A stretch of DNA of 64,000 nt from positions 202,438 through 266,437 of the forward strand of contig BJOX01000197.1 in the NCBI GenBank assembly GCA_009731375.1. The letters are read 5' to 3'. The DNA is from Paulinella micropora (taxonomy: Eukaryota > Cercozoa > Imbricatea > Euglyphida). Numbering within the stretch: the first letter of the stretch is position 1; each line of letters begins with the position of its first letter. Position numbers and translations under genes: made by a program. Shown here piece after piece: positions 26,700 through 43,865 of the stretch. The notes under the pieces are model-generated. The model did not search any database and was not told the DNA's origin. It saw only the letters and a list, made by a program, of their open reading frames with translations.

Positions 26700-27824
26700 A
26701 TAATTTGAGACGTAGGTCACCATCTAGTTAAATCAATAGCTTGAGCTAACGATTTGTATGGATGACCAGAGGTTAAATTTCTTAACTTCATTAAATCGAA
26801 GGCCTAGGCCTAGTAGTAGTAGGAGTAGTAGTAGGAGGAGGAGGAGTGAGGACAGAAGCAGGAGGATAAGTGAGGAGGAGAGAAGGAGACGAAGAGGATC
26901 AAGGCAAAATTAAATCGAAGGCCTAGGCCTAGGCATAGCAGTAGTAGTAGTAGGAGGAGGAGGAGTGAGGACAGAAGCAGGAGGATAAGTGAGGAGGAGA
27001 GAAGGAGACGAAGAGGATCAAGGCAAAATGAATCAGAGCAGGAGGAAGAGGTGGGAAGGGGAACGAGGATGAGAATTGGACTAGGTAAGGGGAAAGAGGC
27101 ACGGAAGAGGACAAATGCAAGATGAATGAGACGAAAAAACTCACGACCATACTCACAGCCCTGGAAAATTCGAGTCTCATGAATAATATCATGGGTCTCG
27201 CATTCGTCACATCAACTTCACGTCGCACGGCGACGGGACTAACGAATATATATAGTGGAAAAACTAAACGGCTCTCTCCCCCAAAATGCGGATGGCGAAA
27301 AGGTTGCCTTTCCATGGTGTCTGCCCAAACGCATTTACTGGAAAGAAGAGAGGGACTTGCGCTTCTGATAATGCACCGGGTATTGTCTGATAGCATCTCG
27401 CATGTCTGTTCTCCGTTTGTCTCGCTATACACGATTGACTTTTGTTCCCTCCCCACCCAGAGCGGCGGTACTATAGCGACGACATCGACGGACGTAGGAA
27501 CTGAAACAAGAAAATGTTTTACCTTCTGCATTTCCATTTTTCTTCTTGCACATTTGTAAACCACACGAGACGATAGTAAACGATATTTAGAATTGCTGCC
27601 GAAGCGAAAAAGAAACTGCGAGCTTTTGCAACTCAAAGCAAGACTCCAACAATAAATACGACAGCAAAAACTCGATGGATAGCGGACCCAGGTGGAGATT
27701 GACAAATCTATTGTTGTGCCAAGGCAACTAGTACTGCAGGAACACGCCATGAAATAACAGGCAGCGATAGTAGTAGACTAGTACGTAGTAGCAGTAGAAG
27801 TAGCAGTAGTAGAAGGAGGAGTAG

Positions 27825-27861
<37 letters not shown>

Positions 27862-28102
27862 AAGTAGTAGTAGTAGCAGTAGTAGTAGTAGTAGTAGCAG
27901 GAGCAGCAGCAGCAGCAGCAGTAGCAGCAGCAGTAGTAGTAGTAGTAGTAGTAGTAGTAGTTTGAGAAGTAGGTACTTTTAATAATTTGAGAAGTAGGTC
28001 ACCATCTAGTTAAATCAATAGCTCTTGAGCTAACGATTTGTATGGATGACCAGAAGTTAAGTTAAATTAACTTCATTAAATCGAAGGCCTAGGCCTAGTA
28101 GT
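26700..28102. repeat. Repeat family G copies around a unique segment
   Basis: Copies at 26706-26815 and 27985-28100 share 'aggtcaccatctagttaaat', 'gctaacgatttgtatggatg' and 'cgaaggcctaggcctag'. A ~110-bp direct duplication is at 26820-26912 and 26935-27028. Between them 27030-27780 is unique; it is open on the minus strand for 273 codons and on the plus strand for 145, with no recognised domain. I do not call a gene there. TAG/CAG arrays fill 27780-27960. Confidence 0.6.
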
Positions 28103-28133
28103 AGTAGTAGTAGTAGTGGTAGTGGTAGTAGTA

Positions 28134-28220
<87 letters not shown>

Positions 28221-28375
28221 AACATTTAACGCTAGCAAAACTGCATTATGATCGGGTTATTTTTAAATAGTTTTTCCCGTTGGCTGAGTAAGAAAAAACA
28301 GTAACCTCTCATAGTCTAGTCCAGTGTTGGTAGTAGTAGTCGTAAAATTATTAAAGTAGTAGTAGCAGCAGCAGC

Positions 28376-28446
<71 letters not shown>

Positions 28447-28494
28447 TAGTAGTACTAGTGGTAGTAGTTAGTAGCAGTAGTGGTTGTAGTAGTG

Positions 28495-28531
<37 letters not shown>

Positions 28532-28549
28532 CAGTATTATTATTATTAC

Positions 28550-28618
<69 letters not shown>
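28103..28618. repeat. TAG/CAG/TAT arrays
   Basis: Trinucleotide arrays broken by about 100 bp of unique sequence at 28222-28325. Confidence 0.95.
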
Positions 28619-28716
28619 CATTGACACCGTGATAGCCCAGTGGTCAAGTTCTACCATCTGGGCCCTGTCGCCAGTTCGATTCCCGTCGGTGCCACCAGTA
28701 TTTTCATTGAACATAC
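28619..28716 (+). mobile_element. SINE-1 head
   Basis: tRNA-like head with A and B boxes and the start of the body, cut by gap 28717-28820. Confidence 0.85.
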
Positions 28717-28850
28717 NNNNNNNNNNNNNNNNNNNNNNNNNNNNNNNNNNNNNNNNNNNNNNNNNNNNNNNNNNNNNNNNNNNNNNNNNNNNNNNNNNNN
28801 NNNNNNNNNNNNNNNNNNNNTATTATTATCATTATTATTATTATTATCAG

Positions 28851-29023
28851 GGAGTACATAGGCCATCGGTCCCTTTCCATGGGCTGATTGGTATAAAGCT
28901 CCTAGAGTAATGTTCTATGGCGTCACTTCCTTTATTCCACCGATTGGTGTGGAGACTTTCCTTATGGAATGGAGGACTGGATGCACATGGCCTTCTGGCT
29001 CAGCAATTGGCAGGGGATACACT
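28851..29023 (+). repeat. Repeat family B copy
   Basis: About 173-bp element from 'gggagtacataggccatcgg' to 'ggcaggggatacac' followed by an ATT array. Other copies: 34473, 48177, 51271 and 56691 (minus). It always adjoins ATT arrays, so it is probably a SINE-like element. No tRNA head is visible. Confidence 0.8.
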
Positions 29024-29053
29024 ATTATTATTATTATTATTATTATCATTATT

Positions 29054-29140
29054 ATTGGACACCGTGATAGCCCAGTGGTCAAGTTCTACCATCTGGGCCC
29101 TGTCGCCAGTTCGATTCCCGTCGGTGCCACCAGTATTTTC
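29054..29140 (+). mobile_element. SINE-1 head
   Basis: Same tRNA-like head, cut by gap 29141-29340. Confidence 0.85.
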
Positions 29141-29340
29141 NNNNNNNNNNNNNNNNNNNNNNNNNNNNNNNNNNNNNNNNNNNNNNNNNNNNNNNNNNNN
29201 NNNNNNNNNNNNNNNNNNNNNNNNNNNNNNNNNNNNNNNNNNNNNNNNNNNNNNNNNNNNNNNNNNNNNNNNNNNNNNNNNNNNNNNNNNNNNNNNNNNN
29301 NNNNNNNNNNNNNNNNNNNNNNNNNNNNNNNNNNNNNNNN

Positions 29341-29371
<31 letters not shown>

Positions 29372-29424
29372 ATTGTTGCTGCTGTTGTTGTTGTTGTTGT
29401 TGCTGCTGTTGTTGTTGTTTGTTA

Positions 29425-29515
<91 letters not shown>
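29341..29515. repeat. TTG then ATT array
   Basis: Trinucleotide arrays leading into a SINE head. Confidence 0.95.
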
Positions 29516-29784
29516 GGACACCGTGATAGCCCAGTGGTCAAGTTCTACCATCTGGGCCCTGTCGCCAGTTCGATTCCCGTCGGTGCCACCAGTATTTTCA
29601 TTGAACATACCGGTCTATTTCTGGACCAGTATTTTCATTGAACATACCGGCCCGTCTGGAAGTGTTGGAACTGCCCTTGCGGGGGTGTCATTAGAGCTTA
29701 TCGTCAATTCTTCGTACTCCCCTCACGGGTGAGACGATGGAGGCGCATGTGCAGAAATGCATCAGCCATTTGACAGAGAAGCAC

Positions 29785-29787
<3 letters not shown>
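29516..29787 (+). mobile_element. tRNA-derived SINE-1, full length
   Basis: Complete copy: tRNA-like head 29516-29592 ending GGTGCCACCA, body with duplicated 'accagtattttcattgaaca', and tail into an ATT array. Confidence 0.9.
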
Positions 29788-29852
<65 letters not shown>

Positions 29853-29904
29853 GCCGGAGTAGCAGTAGTAGTAGTAGTAGTAGTACTAGTACTAGTACTA
29901 GTAC

Positions 29905-29949
<45 letters not shown>

Positions 29950-29986
29950 GTAGTAGTATAGTAGTATAGTAGTAGTAGTAGTGGTA

Positions 29987-30042
<56 letters not shown>

Positions 30043-30105
30043 CGTAATTTTTACATTATTAGCAGTAGTAGTGTCTGGAAGTCATTACTATTATTATTAT
30101 TATAA

Positions 30106-30146
<41 letters not shown>

Positions 30147-30303
30147 GTAGTAGTAGTAGTAGTAGTAGTAGTAGCAGTAGTAGTAGTAGCAGTAGTAGCA
30201 GTAGTAGCAGTAACAGTAGTGGTAGTAGTTCTCTCTCTCTCTCTCTCTCTCGGTGTTGTTGTTGTTGTTGTTGTTGTTGTCGTTGTCGTCGTCGTCGTCG
30301 TCG

Positions 30304-30335
<32 letters not shown>

Positions 30336-30343
30336 GTCGTTGC

Positions 30344-30377
<34 letters not shown>

Positions 30378-30409
30378 GCTGTTTTTGTCATTCCAAAATA
30401 CCAGGCAGC

Positions 30410-30478
<69 letters not shown>

Positions 30479-30496
30479 AAGAAGAAGAAGAAGAAG

Positions 30497-30528
<32 letters not shown>

Positions 30529-30597
30529 GTAGTAGTAGTAGCATAGTAGACTTGTTCCATATACATACGTATATACATACATACATACATACATACA

Positions 30598-30631
<34 letters not shown>

Positions 30632-30655
30632 CATACATACATACACAAACATACA
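29788..30655. repeat. Compound ATT/TAG/TC/TTG/CGT/GAA/TACA arrays
   Basis: Nearly 870 bp of short arrays up to the acceptor of the next gene's first visible exon. Confidence 0.95.
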
Positions 30656-30667
30656 TTCCCTGTGCAG

Positions 30668-36698
<6,031 letters not shown>

Positions 36699-36751
36699 CC
36701 TGACACTGACAGCTTTAACCATAACATTATATGATTTTTTGACGATATTGG

Positions 36752-36757
36752 AATAAA
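36752..36757 (+). promoter_or_regulatory. AATAAA poly(A) signal of the SAM-domain gene
   Basis: AATAAA 54 bp after the TAG stop; the distance suits a short 3' UTR. Confidence 0.55.
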
Positions 36758-36807
36758 ATCTTTTTGACAGTTGGAGAGGACTAGTAGTGCTCAATTGTTA
36801 CAATATA

Positions 36808-37081
36808 TTGCTGTTGACATTCAAGACAACAAAAAAAATTGATTTTTCTGTTTTGGTTGGAATTTCAGTTTTGGTTGGAATTTTGATTTTGGGTGAAAAT
36901 TTGAATTTTTCAAATTAACTGCTATATTCGTCCGCAAAATATCGTAAATTTTCGCGAAATGTTACCGTTAAATTTGAAAATTTGAATTTTTGTCACAAAA
37001 ATGAAAAACTGTCACAAAAATGAAAATCTGACACAAAAATGAAAAACTAATTTTTGTTGTTGTCTTGAATGTCAACAGCAA
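36808..37081. mobile_element. MITE with ~30-bp terminal inverted repeats and TA target duplication
   Basis: Starts 'ttgctgttgacattcaagac' and ends with its reverse complement 'gtcttgaatgtcaacagcaa'. TA lies on both sides (36806-36807 and 37082-37083), as in Tc1/mariner-type elements. Internal short tandem repeats ('ttttggttggaattt'; 'gtcacaaaaatgaaaa') and no ORF. Confidence 0.85.
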
Positions 37082-37206
37082 TAGAATATTAATATTTTAA
37101 GAGAATAATAACCGTGCCACATTTGAATGTTTGAAACGACGCGTTGTTAGCGCGGTGACTAAGACATCACGAGTCGGAGTTATCATCACTGGTTGACATA
37201 GTGGTT

Positions 37207-37394
37207 CACTAGACGAGAGGGTTCGTACTTTACTTTTACTGAGAGATTTAAATAATTACTGACACGTCACTCAGAAGTGCCCCAACCCCCTTTGAATTCA
37301 CCGTTACACTTAGAGTGATATAGGTAAAATAGGTAATTGTCCTTGGGGTGGGCCGGTATGACTAAATACTATTATTAATTAATAAAGTTGTCCA
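37207..37394 (-). repeat. 3' LTR
   Basis: Nearly identical to 40205-40390; shares 'gttacacttagagtgatata' and 'ggtaaaataggtaattgtcc'. Confidence 0.85.
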
Positions 37395-37781
37395 TTGCTC
37401 CCCCTATTTAGGAATAACGGCCCCATCTACATTATGCTACTAACCTCGCATATATGCTGGTAAATATTTTGTAGCCCTACTACATTCAGAAATTAACGGA
37501 GCCTTACTAACAACTATATGCACTAACTCTATAGTTACTAACTTTGTAGTCACGCTCAACTTTGAAAACTAGCTGAGACTTATGATAGAGCGTAAAAAAG
37601 GTCACAGCTGTAGCGCCGTCCATACGCGCGCTGCCCCGCTCCCTTGCATCCTTGAAGTCGCCTTGTCACTTAGCTCCCCTGCTCACAGCCGTCCATGCGC
37701 AGCCGCTGGAATTCTCCGCCCGGGTCGTAGAACCACTTGCGCGTCGCACGCCGGGCCACCAATCGCCACTCGGGGTCCGAG

Positions 37782-38249
37782 TCACTGTCTTGATCGCCGT
37801 CTGCGCCCTTGCGAGCCGTTGGCCTTCTCCACGCTCCTTCGACTCATATGATCCTCCGCCCTTGGGACGTAGCTTTGCCACTCAACTGGGCCCCACCTGT
37901 TCTTTGCGTTCCTTTCTTTTCCTTTCTTCTTCTTACTTTTGCGCTTGGAGCGCTTCTCCTTCTCTTTCTTCTTCTTTTCAACTAACGGTTTGAGTGGGCT
38001 ATATTCGTTTTGCTCCCCCATCACGGTGGCTTCCTTCTCACTCTCTCTTTCCTGATCTGTATGTAAACCGCAAAATCGCACTCTCAACAGACCATAAGCT
38101 GCCTCTCGCAACAACACATTCTCACTCTCCATGTCATCAGTGCACACAAAACATTGCTGATCACCTGACACTCGCCCCTCACATAGACGATAGATTAATC
38201 TCTCTTGTACTACGTGCACTTTACCCATGTGTGCTCTCTCCTTGCCCAT
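37782..38249 (-). CDS. Second ORF of the LTR element, Lys-rich, 155 residues
   Basis: Starts ATG inside the last 29 bases of the Gag ORF in another frame, so it may be reached by frameshifting or reinitiation. It contains 'QQCFVCTDDMESENVLL' and a long Lys/Glu-rich segment. After its TGA (37782) the frame goes on with coding-like text ('DSDPEWRLVARRATRKWFYD'), which is also found, diverged, on the minus strand at about 45485-45370. No catalytic motif seen. Confidence 0.5.
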   Translation of the reverse strand: MGKERAHMGKVHVVQERLIYRLCEGRVSGDQQCFVCTDDMESENVLLREAAYGLLRVRFCGLHTDQERESEKEATVMGEQNEYSPLKPLVEKKKKEKEKRSKRKSKKKKGKERNAKNRWGPVEWQSYVPRAEDHMSRRSVEKANGSQGRRRRSRQ

Positions 38250-39720
38250 GCCTGCTCTCTCGGAAAAATTTCGCCGCCTTTATTACTGCGTTCGGCCCCG
38301 TGAATTCTACCTCTTCGTCATCTGTGTCAGAAGTGTCCGACTCCCTCCCCCTTCCTAACTTTCCTTGTTCCCTTTTTGCTCTCTTTTCCTTCTCTCTCGG
38401 TTCTTCCTTCTCACCTGGCTCTTCTCTCGCCTTCTTCATCTCTTCACATTCATGCAGTCTATGCTCACCCCCACACATGCTGCACTCCTTTTCAAATGCG
38501 GAGAACACATGCCACTCCATGTTACAGTTGAAACATTTCTCTCCTTTCTTCCACGTCTTCTTTCTCGTTCCTGTTCCTTTCCCTCCCCCTTTCTTATTAG
38601 TGGTGGTGTGTTTAAACCTACAGTTAGATCTATCACAGCTGCCTGACTGTTCAAACATGTAGCACACCCCAGGCACACTACGCATAGTGACTGACCCCTC
38701 TGTATGAGCAAAACGACACTCATCCCCCCACTTGCATTTACTCTCTCTTTGAAACCCAAAACACACACCTCTCTGCCCTTCCTCTCTTTTGTTGGCATCT
38801 TTCCCTGCGTGTCGTTTTTCTTTCTTCATCTTCTTCTCTCTTTCTTTATTTCGGTCTATTTCCAATGCTTTTCCTTCCAACTCCTCCCACCATTCCTCAA
38901 AAGACCACACATGCTGCTTCTTATTCATCTTCAGCGTGCTCATCCATCCTCCCCAATCCTTCCTCACCCCCTCTGACGCATACTCAGGGTTTTGTAAGGC
39001 ATTGGTGATTATTGTTTCCATTGTTCTGTGGGGTGTTTTATGGCCTACTGCCTTTAGCTCTTCATCTAACGCAACAAACGCATCAAACTGCGGAGCATAA
39101 TCACACCCCTCATCAAACGTCCATGCATTCATCGCATTTATCTTATCTTGCACATCCTCACTCACCTTACCAAACCTTTTTGTTAGTCTTGCCCATACAA
39201 TGTGCAAGTTCTGACCAAAGTCTGGTGAGGTGTCTCTCACCAAATCTGCCACACTCCTCTTTGCTTTGCCTACTAGCTTCTCAAACACAAACGAAAAAGC
39301 TTCCTCTCTCTGCCTTTTCATCTCATGCTTCAAACTCTCCTCATATGCTACTATCATTTTTTCTTCCTTCTCTTTGTCCTCTACTTGCTCCTTGCTCTTC
39401 GACGTCTTGATTGTTGACGTTGTTGGTGTGGAATAAGTAGGTGAAAGCTGACTACTCACTCTCCCCCTCTCCTCCACCTGCTCTTCTTCTCTCTTTTGCT
39501 CCCTCTTACCACTATCTCCCCCTAAAGTAGACTGCCTTTCTGTCTCCGTAAAATAAGACTTAAGGTTTTCCTTGTCTGACCCTGACTCTGATTCTAACTC
39601 TGCTTCCTCTTCCTCCTCTCTCAACCCTATCTTTACTCTCTCTTGCTGATTGCTTTCCTGCTCTCTCTCCTCACCTCCACATGTAATTGGGGACTTTCTT
39701 TCCTTTGCTATGCAACACAC
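38221..39720 (-). CDS. Gag polyprotein with two CCCH fingers and a zinc-knuckle-like motif
   Basis: Open for about 499 codons, ending TAA. No ATG lies at the extreme 5' end; the first in-frame Met is at 'MIVAYEESLK', so the true start is unsure. Order: acidic N-terminus; a Gag helical core ('NAMNAWTFDEGCDYAPQFDA', 'METIITNALQNPEY'); a first CCCH finger 'CFGFQRESKCKWGDECRFAH'; a second 'CYMFEQSGSCDRSNCRFKH'; a Cys/His cluster 'CFNCNMEWH' with 'CSMCGGEH'; and an acidic Lys/Glu tail. CCCH fingers are unusual in LTR-element Gag. The frame is intact, which suggests recent activity or mobilisation in trans. Confidence 0.75.
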   Translation of the reverse strand: MCCIAKERKSPITCGGEEREQESNQQERVKIGLREEEEEAELESESGSDKENLKSYFTETERQSTLGGDSGKREQKREEEQVEERGRVSSQLSPTYSTPTTSTIKTSKSKEQVEDKEKEEKMIVAYEESLKHEMKRQREEAFSFVFEKLVGKAKRSVADLVRDTSPDFGQNLHIVWARLTKRFGKVSEDVQDKINAMNAWTFDEGCDYAPQFDAFVALDEELKAVGHKTPHRTMETIITNALQNPEYASEGVRKDWGGWMSTLKMNKKQHVWSFEEWWEELEGKALEIDRNKEREKKMKKEKRHAGKDANKREEGQRGVCFGFQRESKCKWGDECRFAHTEGSVTMRSVPGVCYMFEQSGSCDRSNCRFKHTTTNKKGGGKGTGTRKKTWKKGEKCFNCNMEWHVFSAFEKECSMCGGEHRLHECEEMKKAREEPGEKEEPREKEKRAKREQGKLGRGRESDTSDTDDEEVEFTGPNAVIKAAKFFRESRHGQGESTHG

Positions 39721-40189
39721 TCACATTACTCTCATGGACTAATCTAAGGTGTTCTTATGGGGTCTTGAGTGCCCCCTGAAGTCCTTTGGCACATAATGCC
39801 AAAACTATCTCACGTTGAAATGCCACAAACGGGGTTCTCCCGTCAAACTGCCCTTTTACAGTCATGCTGACTTTGTTTTTGTCTGTGCCTCTTAGAGCAC
39901 TGAAACTCATTGAGGGCTTACTGTCTGTTTCCTTTGTGTAGACCAGTTGGCAATGTCTGATGTGCTTTTGGTTCTTGCCTCTTTGCTCCGACGCCGGTGA
40001 CTCACCTAACCAGAAGCGAGGACAGGTACAATGCGTTCAAACTGAGCCAAAGGCCGGTCTCAGTGCAAGAGCTTGACTTCCCTTTTAATGTGCCAATTTT
40101 GGAATGGCACCAACCCTCTTGACAGTCGCCTCCCAGTCGGCCATGGTCTTCTCCTTCTTTGCTTGCAGTACCAGAGTCACTAAGCGCTG

Positions 40190-40204
40190 CCAAGGCTCAT
40201 AACC
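40190..40204 (-). other. Half-tRNA(iMet) primer-binding site
   Basis: Minus-strand GGTTATGAGCCTTGG adjoins the 5' LTR and complements an initiator tRNA anticodon arm. The identical 15-mer lies on the plus strand at 41226-41240, just before the other gag. Confidence 0.7.
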
Positions 40205-40390
40205 CACTAGACGAGAGGGTTCGTACTTTACTTTTACTGAGATTTGAATAATTACTGACACGTCACTAAGTGCAGCAACCCCTTTGAATTCACCGTTACA
40301 CTTAGAGTGATATAGGTAAAATAGGTAATTGTCCTTGGTACCGGTGGGCCGGTATGACTAAATACTATTATTAATTAATAAAATTGTCCA
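40205..40390 (-). repeat. 5' LTR
   Basis: Direct-repeat partner of 37207-37394. Confidence 0.85.
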
Positions 40391-41225
40391 TTGGGTTTCT
40401 ATATACTTGCCGGATTTGTTATATACTCTAGTCATAGTGGCACTGACCTGGCTGAGATCAGAGTCAGGTGATGTTGTGTCCCGGTGCTTCAAAGTTCAGT
40501 GAAAGTAATGTTATCTTTTTCCTTACGATGGTCGGACAAATTGAAAGTCCGGGTAGGGAAACTAGTATGTGAACAGGAGGCTCCGGGATCCCAGTTGTCT
40601 ACCACCATTTTACTGAGTCACACTGAGATTCAAAAGAACCCGGCAAAAATGAAACCAACCTCACCAAATTGGTAATATATGAACATAAAGGCATTCGCCA
40701 CCAGTACCAGAAACTTATGATATGGTAACTTCTACAGGAATAATTACTAATTGTGTTATGCTTTGCTCACACAAACACTATTTTGCTACCCTCTCCCTCT
40801 ACCTTCCCCTCCAGGTTCGTCCTTATAAGGGAACAAACTGGTTTGGGGTTTCTATTGACTATCCTACCACCACAACTACCTAAATTCGTTGGTCATAGCT
40901 ATTTCAATTTAACTCACCGTTACTTGGATAGTTGATTTGTCAATAGGCCGGACAGTCAATAATGCCAATGTTAACTGAAAGGATTTAATACATCACTTAC
41001 CAGTCATAATTGTAATTACATAACTTAGTCAGAGTCAGTACGCATCAGACCAGCATCTAAGTTAGTCAGTTTTGTGACGTGGCTGTCTTTGTCGCCGCGG
41101 ATCAGTTCTTCCTTTTATACAAGTTATTAAAGTGCGTTTCCATATTGCGTGAAGACTCTTGCTAGGTAGCCCGGGTTGATCCTGAAAGGGATCGGTAAAA
41201 GTTCCATTATGGGGAGCTTCCCAAA
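40391..41225. other. Unique sequence, possible 5' LTR of the plus-strand element
   Basis: No gene seen. The right part probably contains the 5' LTR and leader of the element whose primer site is at 41226, but I could not match it to a 3' copy. Confidence 0.4.
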
Positions 41226-42220
41226 GGTTATGAGCCTTGGAACTGAGAAAAATATGGGTTTAAAGCAGAAGTATATCCCGCAGTTGGATGGTACCACTAA
41301 GAATTATTCCGACTTCCGTTATAAAATGGAGAACTATGCCAAAGGCATCAGTGCCTGGCATGGTGAGTGCGTGAACCCAGCAAAAGCTAAGGTTAAATAT
41401 CCCTACGACCCTGCGAAAGCAATGGAAGTAGAGGAAAGGAAGTTGCCAGACGAGCCTGAATCAGAGGACACTCCTGACTCCGGGTCAGACTCAGAAGGCA
41501 GCGCCTCAGACGGTGCTAGACAGAGACCCAAGGCGAAAAAGGATGAAGGCAAGACACCTGCAACAGACAAACCGAAAGAATAGGCAAAACTGACAGACGA
41601 ACAGAAGGCACAGTGGGAAGAGAAGAGAGCTAAGAGACTGAACGTGAGAAGAGAAAACAGTCGAAACGAGCACACTCATTAAGAGTAAAGAATATACAGA
41701 AAGAGAAAAAACATTACGAACGCATGCGTACACTACAACTCATTCTGTCTGTCGCTTTTTCTCACCCTGTCGTTGTTCGATATTTGCGCACTAAGACAGT
41801 TAATGGACCGATAGAGCTAATTGATGCAGTAAGAGCCAAGTTTGGTTCAATCTCCGGGGTCAGCAAAAATATCAAAGCACAGATATTTGAAAACATGTAT
41901 ACCAAACCCGGACAACATGCGGATGTATGGTTAAATGACTAGATTGCCATAAAAGGAGAGGTAGAGAGTCATAGAACACACCCATTTCACGAGGATGACT
42001 TGCAAAGCTAGCACGACACCCCGCATACGGAGAGAGCTTTAAAGCACTACACTTCAACCTACCACCCAACCTAAGACCCGGATTTGATGATCTAGTCGAT
42101 AGTGCGAGAGACACATGGGCGTTGTGGAGAAAGGACAAGTGGAGGGGAGAAGAGAGGAACGAGAGGCCTGACAAGAACACAAAGAACGCGAGAATTGGGA
42201 AGCAAAGGAAGGGGGGGAAG
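41226..42220 (+). pseudogene. Copia-like gag, decayed (plus-strand element)
   Basis: The primer site 41226-41240 is followed by ATG at 41254: 'MGLKQKYIPQLDGTTKNYSD', 'FRYKMENYAKGISAWHGE' (N-terminal Copia Gag pattern). An in-frame TAG at 41581 is followed by continuing coding text 'AKLTDEQKAQWEEKRAKR'. Further Gag pieces follow in shifted frames: 'AVRAKFGSISGVSKNIKAQI' and 'FENMYTKPGQHADVWLND' (~41850-41940), then 'ALHFNLPPNLRPGFDDLVDS' (~42040-42110). Dead copy. Confidence 0.75.
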
Positions 42221-43065
42221 TAAGGAAATTTATTTCTTTTCTGTTGCTCGTGTTTCGGCGGGGCTTTTGTTTAGTTTGGGAAGCAGGAGGACTGCTAGTC
42301 GTCGTTTGCTGTGACAGTTCTGGACGTAGGGGGAGAACAACGTACGACATAGGAAATTATTTTGTTTTTGTTCCTTTGAGACCGGACAGTTGTTGCTCTT
42401 CTGTCTCTTCTCTCCTCTCTCTGACTTGCCGGCATAGGGCAAGGACCCTTGGACCCTTGTGTATTGCTCAGTTTATTTCCTTCTCTATTATATGCATTAG
42501 TGGACAAGGAGTTACCTGTTTGTGTGTGTTCATATTTTCATGCGTGTTTGCTTTGGGCAGTGGTTGTTGCTGCGACCATGTGTGAGTTATTATTTTGCGG
42601 AGGAGATATACTCGTATGTGAGGAAGTCTGTTTGTTGCGCTTATGTGTTGCTATATTGCCGAACTCCACTGGAGACGACGACTAGGATAGCTCACTTGCT
42701 CATTTCGTTTTGTTTTCTACTAGTTTGTTCGTTGTGCTTGTCAGCATCTCGTCCGTTTACTTGGTTGTGCTCGTAACACGGTTGAACATACATTAATGTG
42801 TTGACGTTGACATATACATAATATTATATGTATCTTCATATTGCGTGTTGGTCATTTCCGTGCGAATCATCAGTGGTGTGGATTGCATAGTATGCGATAT
42901 TGATGATGATGTGGATGTGCTTATTGCTCAACGTTGTGTTTAAGGTATTGCTGTTTGAGTTGTGAACATATTTGATTAATTAACTTGTTTGACTGTTGTC
43001 TGGCTTTATGATATTTACTATGTTGGCTCACATCGGCCGCTATTCCTAAATCGGCCGCTATTCCT
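42221..43065. other. Unannotated stretch, interior of the plus-strand element
   Basis: G/T-rich sequence with no recognisable pol motif. Confidence 0.4.
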
Positions 43066-43125
43066 AAATAGGGGAGCAATGGACAAATTTATTAATATAG
43101 TATTTAGTCATATCGACCTCTACAT
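43066..43125 (+). repeat. Polypurine tract and LTR start, plus-strand element
   Basis: AAATAGGGGAGCAA (43066-43079) followed by TGGACAAATTTATTAATA and 'gtatttagtcat', the same junction as in the minus-strand element; it diverges after about 43120. It marks the 3' LTR start of the 41226 element. Confidence 0.65.
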
Positions 43126-43865
43126 GTTTTACATAGTTATCAACAGTTCTGGTACTGGTGGGAGTCAGTTCCTTCATATGACTGATCATTGCTTTACCTA
43201 TTATACTCAGTTGTATTTCCTTTATTCAAGTTTAGGCGGGTAGATAGTTCAATTTGATTGAGCCCGTGTCTGGTTCAGTTTCCTTCTGTCTCAATAAATC
43301 CCAAGTGTCTGCAGAATGGGAATCCCTCCCCCTGCAACCTCTTAATGTTACATCGGAAATAAGTTTAATTAAATTGTATTGTATTGCAGTAAGTATAAGA
43401 GTAGAATTTATCAGTAGATTTATTAGCTCCTCAATGAGTTAGTTAGTTCCCCCGGTTAATCAGACCGCCGGAGCCTGCAGGGCATGAGGGAGGTAGAGCG
43501 TATAGTATAGATATATATTTAGGGCTGTAGTCAGTTATGAGTATATTTAATAGTTGAGGGGATGAGCATGTAAATTAATAGCCCTACTGTTATGGCTACC
43601 ACGAGTCAGTGGCTTGTGGGAAGGACTTCCGTACAAATTGTCATTGTCACAACTTCGGCATATGTCAGTGTGCTTCGTAGCTCCTTGGGCAGGTGAGCAA
43701 AGGTACGGATGACGATGGCAAGGTTGCTCCATTCTTCAGGGCAGAGATAGTGCACTCGATCAAGGGCAGCTTTCCAGATGGAGCATGGGTAGGGTACTTC
43801 CACCATGAGTTGTAGTGTGGCTGATAGGAGAAGATCTTCCGAGTTTGTTTGGCGTGCAAAGTTGG
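43126..43865. other. Unannotated stretch
   Basis: Probably LTR remainder and flank. The minus strand at 43550-43860 reads fragments in several frames that could continue the RT relic, but nothing is recognisable. Confidence 0.35.

Larger units (their letters stand above)
37207..40390 (-). mobile_element. Compact Copia-like LTR retrotransposon, Gag only
   Basis: Two direct repeats of about 187 bp (37207-37394 and 40205-40390) act as LTRs; on the minus strand both begin TGGACAA and end CTAGTG. Inside the 5' LTR the primer site GGTTATGAGCCTTGG (plus-strand 40190-40204) matches the anticodon arm of initiator tRNA(Met), the half-tRNA primer used by Copia elements. Before the 3' LTR lies the polypurine tract AAATAGGGGGAGCAA (37395-37409). 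The interior is about 2.8 kb with a Gag ORF and a small basic ORF; no protease, integrase or RT motif is seen. I find no clear target-site duplication. Confidence 0.8.

Noticed and set aside
26929-27750. 273-codon minus-strand ORF
   Set aside because: No domain; its end is repeat and array sequence; the plus strand is also open for 145 codons over the same stretch, so openness alone is weak evidence.
28621-28696. A genuine tRNA gene
   Set aside because: A and B boxes and a CCA-like end are present, but the same head is always followed by the SINE body, the internal stems pair poorly, and many copies exist.
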